Part shown: positions 34,885 to 44,377 of the stretch, one piece after another
How positions within the stretch are numbered: the first letter of the stretch is position 1
Layout: each line of letters begins with the position of its first letter
Source: DASSSY01 sp035708205
Lineage (GTDB): Bacteria > Bacteroidota > Bacteroidia > Chitinophagales > Chitinophagaceae
Length of the DNA stretch: 64,000 bases
Assembly: GCA_035708205.1 (NCBI GenBank)
Contig: DASSSY010000008.1
Span: 62,001 to 126,000 of the forward strand
Direction: 5' to 3'
Translations under genes and position numbers: made by a program
Notes under the pieces: model-generated
What the model was told of the DNA's origin: nothing
Seen by the model: the letters and a program-made list of their open reading frames with translations, nothing else
The model's database searches: none

Positions 34885-37800
34885 TCAAATCTTATATCTC
34901 AATTTAGCTACCTCAATGCAGCCTTCTGCAATCTTGTCCATCTCATCGAATGACAGGTCAATATTGTATTTATCCCTCACTTCATCGATCAAATAGTCTC
35001 CTATTTCAATGAATAACCTGCCGGTAATATTTGTCTTAATCTGCCAATCAACAATCGGTTTGCCATCATCCAATACGGAATGCTGAATAAAATCATCAAT
35101 GTGCAAGGCCGTCTGCGTGGATATATTTTTGCAAGTTAACTTGTCTTGTATCTTTTCAGATAGAACCTCAACAGTCAATCCATAAAATGCCTTAGCGATA
35201 TCTCTTTCCTTCAACTGCTCCGGAATATCCTTGTCGGTATGAGCAAGAACATCATTCATAATTTCCTGAACCCTCTTCAGGTATTGTGCTTCATTGATGC
35301 GCTTAGCCTCATAATCGGCAATAGCATCTTTCAACATTTGAGAGAACTTTTTATAAAATGCAGGGTCTTCATCCATTTTCTCCCGGATGTGCTTAGCTGT
35401 TCTGCTGGCAATTTTGTCAGCCTTGGCTGCTTTCCCCGTCGTGTTTTCCACTTCCTGCTGAAATTTGTCTTTGTCGAAAATGTTCACCAATTCGGTAATC
35501 GTCTCAATCTTTTCAGTAGTAATATGAGTATCAATCAGCTTTTGAATCTGACCTTCGTACTGTTTGTAATTTATGACATCGCTGTATCTTTCCACCACGG
35601 CCAGACGTAACTTCAAGAACATAGCCAGATCTTCCTTATATCGGTCAATGACCTTTTCCTCCACTTCATTGTGAAACTGGATGGAAGATAAAGCCAGTTT
35701 TAGACTTTTGGCGAAGTCGGCCAGTTTGTCATAAAACAAGACTCTCTTAGCTTCATCTTTCAATAACTGCTGATAGGCTTCTGCATCGCGTTTGTTGGTT
35801 ATGGTCTTGAATATATCCCATAAGTCGGAATGCTTTTGCGGAAGCTTCTTTATTTCCTCAGATATATTGGTAAGGGTACCGGCTAAGTCTTCTTCATCGA
35901 AATCTTCAAATGAGGAATACAACTTCAGCGCATCATCTAAATTTTCAATTACACCGTAGTAGTCAATAATATAACCAAAATCCTTGTCCGGATAAATGCG
36001 GTTAACTCTGGCTATGGCTTGCAGGAGCTTGTGCCCGCGTAGGTTTCTGGTCAGATAAAGCACGGTATTTTTGGGCTCATCAAAACCCGTAAGCAATTTA
36101 TCTACCACAATGATAATTTCGGGGTCTCGTTGATTCTTGAAACGGTTAATCACATTCGTTTCATATTTTTTAGCATTGCCATGCTCCTCCATCATTCGCT
36201 GCCAAAACCGGTTGACCTTTTCCGATGATTTTTCATAGGCTGTTTCTTCTCCCTCCCGCTCGTCAATGGGAGAAATGAGTACTTCACTGGTTACAATACC
36301 AATTTCATCCAAAAACTCTTTATAGCGGATAGCATTTACCTTTTTATCACAAACTAACTGGGCTTTAAATGGCGTCCCCTGCCAATTACTGCGGAAGTGC
36401 CGGCTGATATCCCAGGCTATCGCATAGATTTTTTGTTCGGCGCCATTGAGTTGGTCTGCCCTTGCAAATTTCTTTTTCAAATCGGCCTTTTGGTAATCGG
36501 TCAACGGTTCGGAAACCATACCGAAAAAGGTGTCTATGGGGTTTTCATTGACCTTTTGACTGGCGACTCTTCCTTCGTACAACAATGGAACAACCGCCCT
36601 ATCTCTTACGGCCTCATCAACGGTATAAGCATCAATAATGCCGCCGAATTTTGCTGCGGTACTCTTGTCTTTTTTGAAAAGGGGGGTTCCGGTCATGGCG
36701 ATAAAACATGCGTTGGGCAAGGTTTTTTGCATGTCTATATTGAATATGCCATGTTGGGTTCTGTGGCCTTCATCCACCAGTACAAAAATATCAGGGCTTT
36801 CCAATGGTTTGTTGATTTTCTTTACCGCGGCCACAAACTTGTTGATGATTGTGGTAACTACGGCATCGCTTTTGCTTTCCAATAATTCCACCAACCGTTG
36901 GCCGGTCGTGGCATTTTCTACAAACTTGCCGCATTTTCGGAAAGTCCCGGTGAGCTGGCGGTCTAAGTCAGTGCGATCGGTTACCAATATTATTTTCGGG
37001 TTCTGAATGCCTGGGTCCATTGCAATAGCCTGTGCCAACATGACCATAGTTAGTGATTTCCCGCTTCCTTGTGTATGCCAGATTACGCCACCTTTTCTTC
37101 TGCCATTTTCAATATGTTCAATTCGCTGCATTGTCTTTTTAATGGAAAAAAATTGCTGGTAACGAGTTACTTTCTTTTCTCCATTGTCGAACAGGATAAA
37201 ATTGAAAATGATGTCCATTAACCTCTTGGGACGACACAATCCATATAAATACCTGTCTTGTTCCGTTGGTAAAATGGTCTCTTGTTTTAATGCATCGAAA
37301 TATTGACGAACATATTTAAAGCGGTCTGCAAACAACTGATTTTTAATTCCATCAGACAGCGGTTCGTTTTTTATATCCTGTAATCTGGCCTTATAGGTTT
37401 GTTCCTCCTCAACGGTTTCAAATTTTTCCTTCCATTTCGACCAGAATTCTTCCGGCGTGGCATTGGTTGCATAAAGGGCATCATTACAACTGATGGAAAG
37501 CAGTAATTGGGCATATACATACAAGCTGCGAATGCCGTCTGCCTGCTGGCTCCTTAATTGCTGGCTGATTGCCTGCGAAAGCGGTTCTTTCCTATCCGGG
37601 CGCTTACATTCGATGATGCAAAGCGGAATACCATTGACAAATAAGACCAGATCGGGCCTATAATGCTCTTTGCTGGTGCTCCGCATGACGCTAAACTCCT
37701 CGGTAACATGAAAAACATTATTGCTGATATTCTTCCAGTCAATGTATTGAAGCGTGAAACTTTTTTTATCACCGTCCACACTTTGCTCCAATGCCTGCCC

Positions 37801-38112
37801 CAGGGTAAGCAGGTTGTATGCTTTTTCACAGGCGGCAATGTAGCCTTCATTCATGGGCAGGTTTTTGAGCGCTTGTATGCCCCGCTCAATATTTTCATCT
37901 GTGAAAATGCTCGTCCGGGTAGCACTTACCCGAATACTGTTGATTTCCTTCAATTGCCTTCTCAGGATATCTTCCAGCAATACATTAGATGTTTTGCCAC
38001 CTCTTTGCCGCTCAGCTTCTGCCGGACTAAGGTAACTGTAACCCAATTTCAGCAGCATTTGCAGCGCCGGAATCTGGCTGATATGATCTTCTTTGAAACT
38101 TGGTATATTCAT
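34885..38112 (-). CDS. hsdR: type I restriction endonuclease subunit R
   Basis: A 1075-aa restriction and translocation subunit. The N-terminal nuclease has the PD-(D/E)xK pattern: Asp154 in YRPDLVLF and Glu168/Lys170 in IIECKRPD. The helicase motor follows: Walker A HTQGSGKSLTMVMLAQ, DEGHRTQHG (DEAD-like box), AMTGTPLF, and the motif VI region LLQAIARVNRIYPDKDFG. The C-terminal part is helical and binds the HsdM/HsdS core. The length is typical. It is separated from the rest of the operon by a 139-bp gap with a 12-bp tandem repeat, and it may have its own promoter. Confidence 0.97.
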   Translation of the reverse strand: MNIPSFKEDHISQIPALQMLLKLGYSYLSPAEAERQRGGKTSNVLLEDILRRQLKEINSIRVSATRTSIFTDENIERGIQALKNLPMNEGYIAACEKAYNLLTLGQALEQSVDGDKKSFTLQYIDWKNISNNVFHVTEEFSVMRSTSKEHYRPDLVLFVNGIPLCIIECKRPDRKEPLSQAISQQLRSQQADGIRSLYVYAQLLLSISCNDALYATNATPEEFWSKWKEKFETVEEEQTYKARLQDIKNEPLSDGIKNQLFADRFKYVRQYFDALKQETILPTEQDRYLYGLCRPKRLMDIIFNFILFDNGEKKVTRYQQFFSIKKTMQRIEHIENGRRKGGVIWHTQGSGKSLTMVMLAQAIAMDPGIQNPKIILVTDRTDLDRQLTGTFRKCGKFVENATTGQRLVELLESKSDAVVTTIINKFVAAVKKINKPLESPDIFVLVDEGHRTQHGIFNIDMQKTLPNACFIAMTGTPLFKKDKSTAAKFGGIIDAYTVDEAVRDRAVVPLLYEGRVASQKVNENPIDTFFGMVSEPLTDYQKADLKKKFARADQLNGAEQKIYAIAWDISRHFRSNWQGTPFKAQLVCDKKVNAIRYKEFLDEIGIVTSEVLISPIDEREGEETAYEKSSEKVNRFWQRMMEEHGNAKKYETNVINRFKNQRDPEIIIVVDKLLTGFDEPKNTVLYLTRNLRGHKLLQAIARVNRIYPDKDFGYIIDYYGVIENLDDALKLYSSFEDFDEEDLAGTLTNISEEIKKLPQKHSDLWDIFKTITNKRDAEAYQQLLKDEAKRVLFYDKLADFAKSLKLALSSIQFHNEVEEKVIDRYKEDLAMFLKLRLAVVERYSDVINYKQYEGQIQKLIDTHITTEKIETITELVNIFDKDKFQQEVENTTGKAAKADKIASRTAKHIREKMDEDPAFYKKFSQMLKDAIADYEAKRINEAQYLKRVQEIMNDVLAHTDKDIPEQLKERDIAKAFYGLTVEVLSEKIQDKLTCKNISTQTALHIDDFIQHSVLDDGKPIVDWQIKTNITGRLFIEIGDYLIDEVRDKYNIDLSFDEMDKIAEGCIEVAKLRYKI

Positions 38113-38201
38113 TTTCCCTGTATCCTTATTGTCTTCTAATAATTTTCTTCACTCCAATTAAAATGAACCGCTCACATACTTATGATTATCAGTATATTGT
38201 A

Positions 38202-38237
38202 AATTCTTCTCTTAATTCTTCTCTTAATTCTTCTCTT
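38202..38237. repeat. three perfect 12-bp tandem repeats
   Basis: AATTCTTCTCTT is repeated three times without change in the gap between hsdR and the AlbA_2 gene. On the coding strand it gives a purine-rich leader upstream of hsdR. It could vary in copy number by slippage and tune hsdR expression; this is inference. Confidence 0.7.
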
Positions 38238-38251
38238 AAATACTTGCCCAA

Positions 38252-39913
38252 TCACTTTTTAAGAGACCATTTGGGTTTACTATAAGTACCTGTATTTTCA
38301 ATTCTTTCTTTCATCCTTAATTCTGATAGTAGGTTCCCAATCTTGTTTTTCTTCTGCTTATCATCCATCCAGTCTGGTAGCTTCTTCCACAACAATTCGT
38401 CTATGTCACTCCTTTCCAGTATCTTATGTTCTCTGATTGCTTTTTCAATTAAATCCAGATAATAGCTCTTATCAAAAGCCTTGTTTTTAGAATAAGCGGC
38501 CTTTTGACCTGTTTTTGCGGCTACTTTTATTCCTATGTAATAGTTTGGCTTCCTCCCCTCAATCAGGTTTTTGTTCCGTAAGTGCTTCTCTTCAAAAGCC
38601 GATAAAGTTTGCTTCTTCTGAACTTTGTCCAGCATCATAATTTCTTCCAAAGTCAGGTCTTTATTCTGAGCAAGTAATCGGGCATAATTCATGTCCAGGA
38701 TTTTTCCCGAAATGGACACTTTTACTCTATCGTTAGACAAGTCGTAATCAGGTAAAGGAAAAAATCGCGCTCGCTGAAAATTAAATATTTTCTTAATGCC
38801 CCCGCCGGCAGTATCTACCATTTTAAGATTAAACATAGCGGTTGCCAGGAAACGGTTTCGGTAATATTCTTCGGGTGCATCTTCTATAACCACCTTTTCT
38901 ACGTTTCCGGGAATAAAGGAACCCTGATTGGTGAATACCAGTTGATCGGGCATCTCTATGACGTTTATTCTCGCGTTTTTTGTATAATCCTGATGAGCAA
39001 TACAGTTATTGATGGCTTCACGGATGGAGAACGGCTCATACTTTGATACTTCTGTAGGAAAAATAGTTCCTTCCTGCATATAGCGATACTTGATATTCCG
39101 AACCTTTGCATATACCTTTTCTACGGAAAGAATGAAAGGCAACCCAAAAATCTCATAATCTATATCATTGTTCTTTTCATCAACCAACTTCCAACGAATT
39201 TTGATATCAGCAGGACTCAGAAAATGCTCGGATTCATCTTTTCCTAAAAGGATGAGTGCCGTTCGGGTAATTTTTCCTTTGATGGTTACTTTTGATTTAT
39301 TGAGAAAAGCAATATCATCCCAGGCATCCACTTCTTGCGCTTTATCTGGAAATTTATTTTTAAAGTTTTTTCTGGCCAGCGCAATGGCATCTTCGTCCAA
39401 ATCTTCCACTGAAGCACCGGAGACAATGGCCGCACTCCAGTCTTCTTTAATTGCCTGAGCACGAATACGTTCAATTTTTTCAAGATTCAGCGGGGCTAAT
39501 TCTTCTCCGTCACGGGCGTAATAATGCCCATCAAATGCAATTGGAATCCCCCGCGGAGCCGCCGGAATCTGAAACATAATAACACGGCCATCGGTGGTAT
39601 TGAGCTCGTGAATCTCAATAAAAGAAATCCGATTGGTAGTTTTATTGGCAATCTCACCTTTTAAGCTGTCAAGATCCTTTCGTAAAGTTCTAAAATTACT
39701 TCCAATAATAGAATGATCTTTATCTCTTATACCAAAAACCAGCCAGCTATAAGGCTTGCCTTTTAAATTGGCCTCATTACTTAAGGCAGAAAAGTATTTC
39801 CCCAGTTTGGTAAAGTCATAACCTTTTTTAGCTTCCTTAAATTCAACAATTTCATTCTCGGCCGTGAGATCGAGGAGGCTTTGAAGGATATGTCTTAATT
39901 CTGTCATAGGCAT
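38252..39913 (-). CDS. AlbA_2 / HATPase_c_4 domain protein (Schlafen-like AAA_4 family)
   Basis: A 553-aa protein. The N-terminal AlbA_2 domain (PF04326) has VEFKEAKKGYDFTKLGKYFSA and LVFGIRDKDHSIIG. The middle HATPase_c_4 region has EPFSIREAINNCIAHQDY, INVIEMPDQLVFTNQGSF and NRFLATAMFNLKMVDTAGGG. The C-terminal 150 residues are helical and contain winged-helix-like segments. These proteins are frequent in defence islands and beside type I systems, and are thought to be regulators or nucleic-acid-binding factors. It starts 10 bp after the TIR gene. Confidence 0.85.
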   Translation of the reverse strand: MPMTELRHILQSLLDLTAENEIVEFKEAKKGYDFTKLGKYFSALSNEANLKGKPYSWLVFGIRDKDHSIIGSNFRTLRKDLDSLKGEIANKTTNRISFIEIHELNTTDGRVIMFQIPAAPRGIPIAFDGHYYARDGEELAPLNLEKIERIRAQAIKEDWSAAIVSGASVEDLDEDAIALARKNFKNKFPDKAQEVDAWDDIAFLNKSKVTIKGKITRTALILLGKDESEHFLSPADIKIRWKLVDEKNNDIDYEIFGLPFILSVEKVYAKVRNIKYRYMQEGTIFPTEVSKYEPFSIREAINNCIAHQDYTKNARINVIEMPDQLVFTNQGSFIPGNVEKVVIEDAPEEYYRNRFLATAMFNLKMVDTAGGGIKKIFNFQRARFFPLPDYDLSNDRVKVSISGKILDMNYARLLAQNKDLTLEEIMMLDKVQKKQTLSAFEEKHLRNKNLIEGRKPNYYIGIKVAAKTGQKAAYSKNKAFDKSYYLDLIEKAIREHKILERSDIDELLWKKLPDWMDDKQKKNKIGNLLSELRMKERIENTGTYSKPKWSLKK

Positions 39914-39923
39914 ACGTAAAATC

Positions 39924-40697
39924 TTATGAGTTTATCAATTCAGCAATTTCATTGGCTATTTCTTCAACGGTAAAATTTGCCGTATTACGGGCAAGCTTAT
40001 CAGCTATTGAAGGGGAAAAATCAACTACTTCCTGTTTTGTTATATTGTGCCAAATTGGGAGTAATACTTGTTCCCCACTTACAACCTTTGTAATGATTCC
40101 ATCCAATTCGTAATTTGTCCAACCTTTCTTAATAAAATTCCTTGATAATACAACTATTCCAAATTTACTTTTGGCAAGTCCTTTGTCTATCTTCTGCCTT
40201 AAACTGTCACCAATTTTCAATTCAAACTCGTCATACCAAACGGATAGCCCTGCGTTTCTAAGTGCGATAGCTAATGGCCGAACTATTTCATCCTTATCTT
40301 CGGAGGCATGGGAAATAAATACATCATGCTCTCTGTAAGCCCCATTATCAAACCCAAATGGAGATTGCGCTCCACCCTGAACCAATGAAGGCACCGACGA
40401 TAATGGAGCATCTTGATAAACTGGTAAAGCGGAAGGTAATATCTGTACATTAGCATTTGTGGAGCCTCTCAATCCTTGCATATCAACCGTTACATAGTAG
40501 TGCCCCGAACTTGGAACCCCTAATATAACTGGTGATTTTGTTACTAATCCGCCTACATAACGATGACTCCTTCCCGATTTATAATTATTGTAATTGGAGT
40601 TATCCATTAAACGAACATTCGCAGCATTTCCAGTTAATGTTACCTTAACTCGTTCACCTCTTTTAAGCTGTTTTAAGTCCCAAACTAAATATTCCAT
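39924..40697 (-). CDS. DUF1883-TIR domain protein, putative NADase effector
   Basis: A 257-aa protein. Residues 1-90 form a DUF1883 domain (MEYLVWDLKQLKRGERVKVT, VPSSGHYYVTVDMQGLRG), probably a small beta domain. A Gln/Pro/Ser-rich linker leads to a TIR domain at about 120-257: HDVFISHASEDKDEIVRPLA, LSVWYDEFELKIGDSLRQKI and GWTNYELDGI, where Glu197 is the catalytic Glu expected of TIR NADases. TIR proteins act in bacterial defence by depleting NAD, often triggered by a nucleotide signal. It lies 22 bp after a nucleotidyltransferase gene, so a signal-effector pair is plausible. Confidence 0.85.
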   Translation of the reverse strand: MEYLVWDLKQLKRGERVKVTLTGNAANVRLMDNSNYNNYKSGRSHRYVGGLVTKSPVILGVPSSGHYYVTVDMQGLRGSTNANVQILPSALPVYQDAPLSSVPSLVQGGAQSPFGFDNGAYREHDVFISHASEDKDEIVRPLAIALRNAGLSVWYDEFELKIGDSLRQKIDKGLAKSKFGIVVLSRNFIKKGWTNYELDGIITKVVSGEQVLLPIWHNITKQEVVDFSPSIADKLARNTANFTVEEIANEIAELINS

Positions 40698-40719
40698 ATT
40701 TTTTATTTTACTTCTTTTT

Positions 40720-41586
40720 TCAACTTACAGGAAATTTATCTCCAAACAACTGCTTCCAGATATTCAGGGCATTTTTATTACTATTAGTTTGAATTGCTAA
40801 CTCCGCATCTTTAAGCATTTGCCGGAACGTTTCTTTGAATTTAGTTCGTTGATCAAAATCCAATTTTAATAAATTATCTTGTGGTGTTGCCGGATTAATA
40901 ACCTCAGTATCTCCGTTCCAAAACCCTCCAAAAGTTGATTCAATGGCTTTGGCTGTTTCAAAAAATGCTTTATCATCTCGGCTGTTTGGTTTGTAATTAT
41001 TAGTAACCCAAATCGTGAAAGAGATTCCATTTGGCATTTTTCTGCTCCGCTGATATGCCCATGCTTTAAAGTATTTCACCAGCCGTATTAGCTGCCCATT
41101 TTTATCTTTTCTCTTCTCAAACCAATCACACAGTTCTTTTGGATCACTTTGTAGCCAACCTTTCTTCGTAGCTAAAAAGGGATGTTTGTCATGGGGTGTT
41201 TTATAATACACAGGTAAGTCAATATCATAATCGCCTTGGTAAATGACTCGGATACATTTCTCTCTGTGCTCAACACCTCCTACAGTACAGCCATTTACAG
41301 CATTGTGAACATTTTTTTGTAAACTTAATGATTCAATTTTGGGTTTCTCCAGAAAATAAATTCCTAAGTCAACATCATAAGTGCCATTCTTTTTTACTAC
41401 CATAGTTCCCATTTTGTAAGAACCCTGTATATAAAATCTTGGTGTAAGGAATTTTGCATGTGATTTAAAATGTTCACGAATACGATTCTCTAATGCTTTT
41501 CGTGAAGCAATCAGCTTTTTCTTTTTGGCAGGACTAAGCGAAATAGCCCGTTCAAATTGCAAAAATTGCTTATAAGTGTTTCCCAT
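40720..41586 (-). CDS. second CD-NTase-like nucleotidyltransferase (DncV-like)
   Basis: A 288-aa nucleotidyltransferase of the cGAS/DncV superfamily. The Gly-Ser motif is IQGSYKMGT (G55-S56), followed by the metal-binding YDVDLGIYF (Asp71 and Asp73); the third Asp lies in DYDIDLPVYY. The C-terminal half is helical. It would make a cyclic or linear oligonucleotide from NTPs on phage infection. It is clearly different in length and sequence from the 411-aa CD-NTase at 44358, so the operon has two. It follows the patatin gene by 11 bp and precedes the TIR gene by 22 bp. Confidence 0.85.
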   Translation of the reverse strand: MGNTYKQFLQFERAISLSPAKKKKLIASRKALENRIREHFKSHAKFLTPRFYIQGSYKMGTMVVKKNGTYDVDLGIYFLEKPKIESLSLQKNVHNAVNGCTVGGVEHREKCIRVIYQGDYDIDLPVYYKTPHDKHPFLATKKGWLQSDPKELCDWFEKRKDKNGQLIRLVKYFKAWAYQRSRKMPNGISFTIWVTNNYKPNSRDDKAFFETAKAIESTFGGFWNGDTEVINPATPQDNLLKLDFDQRTKFKETFRQMLKDAELAIQTNSNKNALNIWKQLFGDKFPVS

Positions 41587-41597
41587 TGCGCTATGAA

Positions 41598-42662
41598 TTA
41601 CTTAGCATCAAAGAATTTACTGCCACTCCCAAAATTCTTAATAATATCGGTAGCATTTTTTTGAAATTCTATATTGGCTTTCTCAGCGAGTTTTTTAAGT
41701 TTTCCTTTATTTGTTTCGTCCATTTCAATAGGGCAACTTTCATCTAATTGTGTATCAATTCTTATGTAGTGAAAGTTATCCGGCTCTTGTTTGTCAATAC
41801 CATTTTTTAAGATGCTAATTAAGTTTTGCGCTTGTTGAGTTTGACCTTGCATAAAAACTTCAATCAGCCGTTTCTTTCCATCTCCAAGCATCCAGTAATA
41901 AATGCCATATTTCACGCGATGTTTTTTCTTCTTGTCTATTCCGGCGTCACAAAAGCGTTGATGTCCCGTTCCGACGGATAAAACAGATAAGTCTTTTAGC
42001 TCAAGGTTGAAAGCTTTTTTTGCTTCGATAATTCCATTTAACGTTGGGTTATTTGCAAATACACCTCCGTCCACTTTATTTTGGAAAGGTTTTTCTAATC
42101 CATTCAAATCAATGTAAGAAGCTGAATATGGGTCAAAATAAGTGGGGGCAGCTGAAGTCGCCAATGCGGCTTGGTATGCCGGAATATGAAAGTCTCTGAC
42201 AAAGGCTGGATGATATTTACTCTTTAGAACCGAAGGCCTTCCTTCCATTAAATCATAAATGGGAATGGCTACATGTGTTTTACAATGTTTTAATCTTGGG
42301 TCTTCTCCATCTTCTCCATTGTGATAAGCCTTGTATTTGTCCCGGATTAACTTTTCTAAAGCATCACGATTGTAAGCAGCATATTTAAATCGTTTCAGAA
42401 AGCCCTTTTTATTACCAAAAATAGTCTCAGCATTATTCAAATAGAGTTCGTAAATCTCTTTTGCAGGAATACCCAAGGCCAAAGCAATTGCCATAATTCC
42501 GCCTGTGGAAGTACCACAGATTAAATCGAAGTTCTGATAAACCTGCCATTTCTCAATGCCTTTGGCTTTGAGTTCTGCTTCATAGTTGGCTAAAAACATT
42601 GCTGGGAAAATGCCTCTGATTCCGCCACCATCTATGGATAATATTTTGAAGGGTTCTGCCAT
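41598..42662 (-). CDS. capV: patatin-like phospholipase, CBASS effector (CapV-type)
   Basis: A 354-aa patatin-domain protein. The oxyanion motif is SIDGGGIRGIFPA (G12-R16), the nucleophile elbow GTSTGG has Ser52, and the catalytic Asp lies in VDGGVFANNP near residue 197, completing a Ser-Asp dyad. CapV enzymes are switched on by cyclic dinucleotides and degrade the inner membrane, killing the infected cell. Its start follows the hsdS stop by 1 bp and it is 11 bp upstream of a nucleotidyltransferase gene, fitting a CBASS effector role. The activating nucleotide is unknown. Confidence 0.9.
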   Translation of the reverse strand: MAEPFKILSIDGGGIRGIFPAMFLANYEAELKAKGIEKWQVYQNFDLICGTSTGGIMAIALALGIPAKEIYELYLNNAETIFGNKKGFLKRFKYAAYNRDALEKLIRDKYKAYHNGEDGEDPRLKHCKTHVAIPIYDLMEGRPSVLKSKYHPAFVRDFHIPAYQAALATSAAPTYFDPYSASYIDLNGLEKPFQNKVDGGVFANNPTLNGIIEAKKAFNLELKDLSVLSVGTGHQRFCDAGIDKKKKHRVKYGIYYWMLGDGKKRLIEVFMQGQTQQAQNLISILKNGIDKQEPDNFHYIRIDTQLDESCPIEMDETNKGKLKKLAEKANIEFQKNATDIIKNFGSGSKFFDAK

Positions 42663-42663
42663 A

Positions 42664-43920
42664 TTATTTGATTCTGATTTTACCAGTTAATAATTGCTGC
42701 ATCAATCCTTTCTTCTGCATCCTTAGTTTCTCCGCTTTGACCTTGAGCAGGTTAATTTCTTTATCTGCTGCTCGCAAGATTTGGACAATCGCTGTTTGCT
42801 CCTTAATTGTCGGGATAAAAAACTTCATTGAACAAAGCCCATCAAAAGATAAGCTATCTCGTACACTACCTTGAACGAACATCGGGATATGGCCGTAAAA
42901 CCATTGTGTTTTTAAGTGGAAGTAAAGAAAATCCGCCAGCAGACGTTTTTCGTCCGTTGCAAATATAATATACATCGGGCTTAAAATCCCAGCTTCCAAA
43001 TTTCTTAGCAAATCGAGCGAGCCAACATTAACCCTGGATGGATTGTAGGCAAATTGACCTTTCTTGACTATCTTATAATTTGAAGTATTCTCACTTGCAA
43101 CGGTTCTATCAAATTGGTCCGTTTGGTTAATAAATCCTCTAGAATTGGTTACAGATAAAATGTTTAAAACCTTTGCCTCTTTATTTCTTTCTGAAATTTC
43201 CCTTATAAACTGGCCAACGGCTTTTAGCTTAACTTCCCCACTAAACCCGTTCGACCGTATTTTCCCACTTAACAATTGCTGCATTAGCCATTTTTTGCGA
43301 AGTTCTTTTTGGGCTATGAGTTTATCGGTGGCCGCAATGACAGCATCGCATGATTTTAATATTCTTGCAATTGATTGTTGTTCAGGAATAGTTGGGAGTG
43401 GAATTTTAACTTGAGAAAGGTCTCCTTGTCCAATATTTGTTCTAACCGCACCTTGACCATTTCGTATAATTTGATTCCTTACAATACTTGAACGAAGACA
43501 ATATCTTTTATAAAAATCATCTATTGATTTGTTCAATGGTCGCCCTCTTATCACAAAGCCTCCAAATACAACTTCATCTGTTCCATTATAAACGGCAGAT
43601 AAACCAATTTCTTCAACCGTTTCCGATGTCCTGTTGAAAAGCACATCTCCATCTTTTACTAAGTATAGTTCTTTCTGCTCATCGGATATTTGGACTGTTC
43701 CGGGAATCAAGTCAGGTGTGATATAGTCATTATAAATAACTTCCATAACGTTAATAAACTTAACACCACTCCCATAACTTTCTTTTCCAGCATTGATACC
43801 GTTTTTAAAATCAAACAGTTTACCTAATTTAATTACATCCCACTCACTTGGAATTACGGCATCAAGGGAAGGCCTTTTTAAATTGCTGTTTTTATTTTTT
43901 ACTTCTGGTTGCTTCATCAT
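42664..43920 (-). CDS. hsdS: type I restriction specificity subunit S (full length)
   Basis: A 418-aa specificity subunit with the two target recognition domains expected (about 20-190 and 210-400). Each ends in a conserved helix with the motif PTIPEQQSIARILKSCD and PTIKEQTAIVQILRAADKEI. It sets the DNA recognition site for HsdM and HsdR. The start overlaps the E2 gene by 29 bp and the stop is 1 bp before the patatin gene, so it is physically embedded in the CBASS gene run. This is unusual, because hsdS normally follows hsdM directly. Confidence 0.95.
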   Translation of the reverse strand: MMKQPEVKNKNSNLKRPSLDAVIPSEWDVIKLGKLFDFKNGINAGKESYGSGVKFINVMEVIYNDYITPDLIPGTVQISDEQKELYLVKDGDVLFNRTSETVEEIGLSAVYNGTDEVVFGGFVIRGRPLNKSIDDFYKRYCLRSSIVRNQIIRNGQGAVRTNIGQGDLSQVKIPLPTIPEQQSIARILKSCDAVIAATDKLIAQKELRKKWLMQQLLSGKIRSNGFSGEVKLKAVGQFIREISERNKEAKVLNILSVTNSRGFINQTDQFDRTVASENTSNYKIVKKGQFAYNPSRVNVGSLDLLRNLEAGILSPMYIIFATDEKRLLADFLYFHLKTQWFYGHIPMFVQGSVRDSLSFDGLCSMKFFIPTIKEQTAIVQILRAADKEINLLKVKAEKLRMQKKGLMQQLLTGKIRIK

Positions 43921-44377
43921 TAGTTTCTTTTAGTTTGTTAGCTTGCTTTTCCGCTTCGGTTTCGTTATGAATACCGCCACCACGCCAAGTGCCGGTACAT
44001 AGCCAAAGTTCATAATGACACAGCCATTCGCAGGCCCAAGGAATTAATGTTCGAATATAAAGCATCCCAACATTCCACTCCACACGATTAGGATAATACA
44101 AGCACAATCGCTGGTCAGGTGTCGAATAGACGTGCGGTAAAGTCTTCTTCCCTTCAGCAAGAGCTAATGGTTTCGGTTCTATTACATATACCCTAATGCC
44201 GTTATTTCTAATGTATGTCAATTTTAATTTGTAAGTATTGCTTAGCGGTGATGGTGTAACTGAACCTGTCCAAGTGAGAGATTCTTCGCGGAAGCGTCTT
44301 ATTGTACAATCAGGAAATATCTTTTTTAATGTTCCTTCCTGCACAATCAGTGATATCCTATTGTTCTTCTTTACCAT
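43892..44377 (-). CDS. E2-like ubiquitin-conjugating enzyme of short type II CBASS
   Basis: A 161-aa protein with the bacterial E2 pattern: PHVYSTPDQRLCLYYP, in which Cys92 is the expected active-site cysteine, then EWNVGMLYIRTLIPW and a conserved aromatic C-terminal block WLCHYELWLCTGTWRGGG. In short type II CBASS an E2 alone, without E1 or JAB peptidase, conjugates or primes the CD-NTase and so controls signalling. The start overlaps the CD-NTase stop by 20 bp and the end overlaps hsdS by 29 bp. No E1 or JAB gene is present in the window. The assignment rests on these motifs and the neighbouring CD-NTase. Confidence 0.8.
   Translation of the reverse strand: MVKKNNRISLIVQEGTLKKIFPDCTIRRFREESLTWTGSVTPSPLSNTYKLKLTYIRNNGIRVYVIEPKPLALAEGKKTLPHVYSTPDQRLCLYYPNRVEWNVGMLYIRTLIPWACEWLCHYELWLCTGTWRGGGIHNETEAEKQANKLKETNDEATRSKK

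Noticed and set aside
39924..40697. Thoeris system
   Set aside because: A TIR protein is present, but no ThsA (SIR2/SLOG) gene is found in the island.
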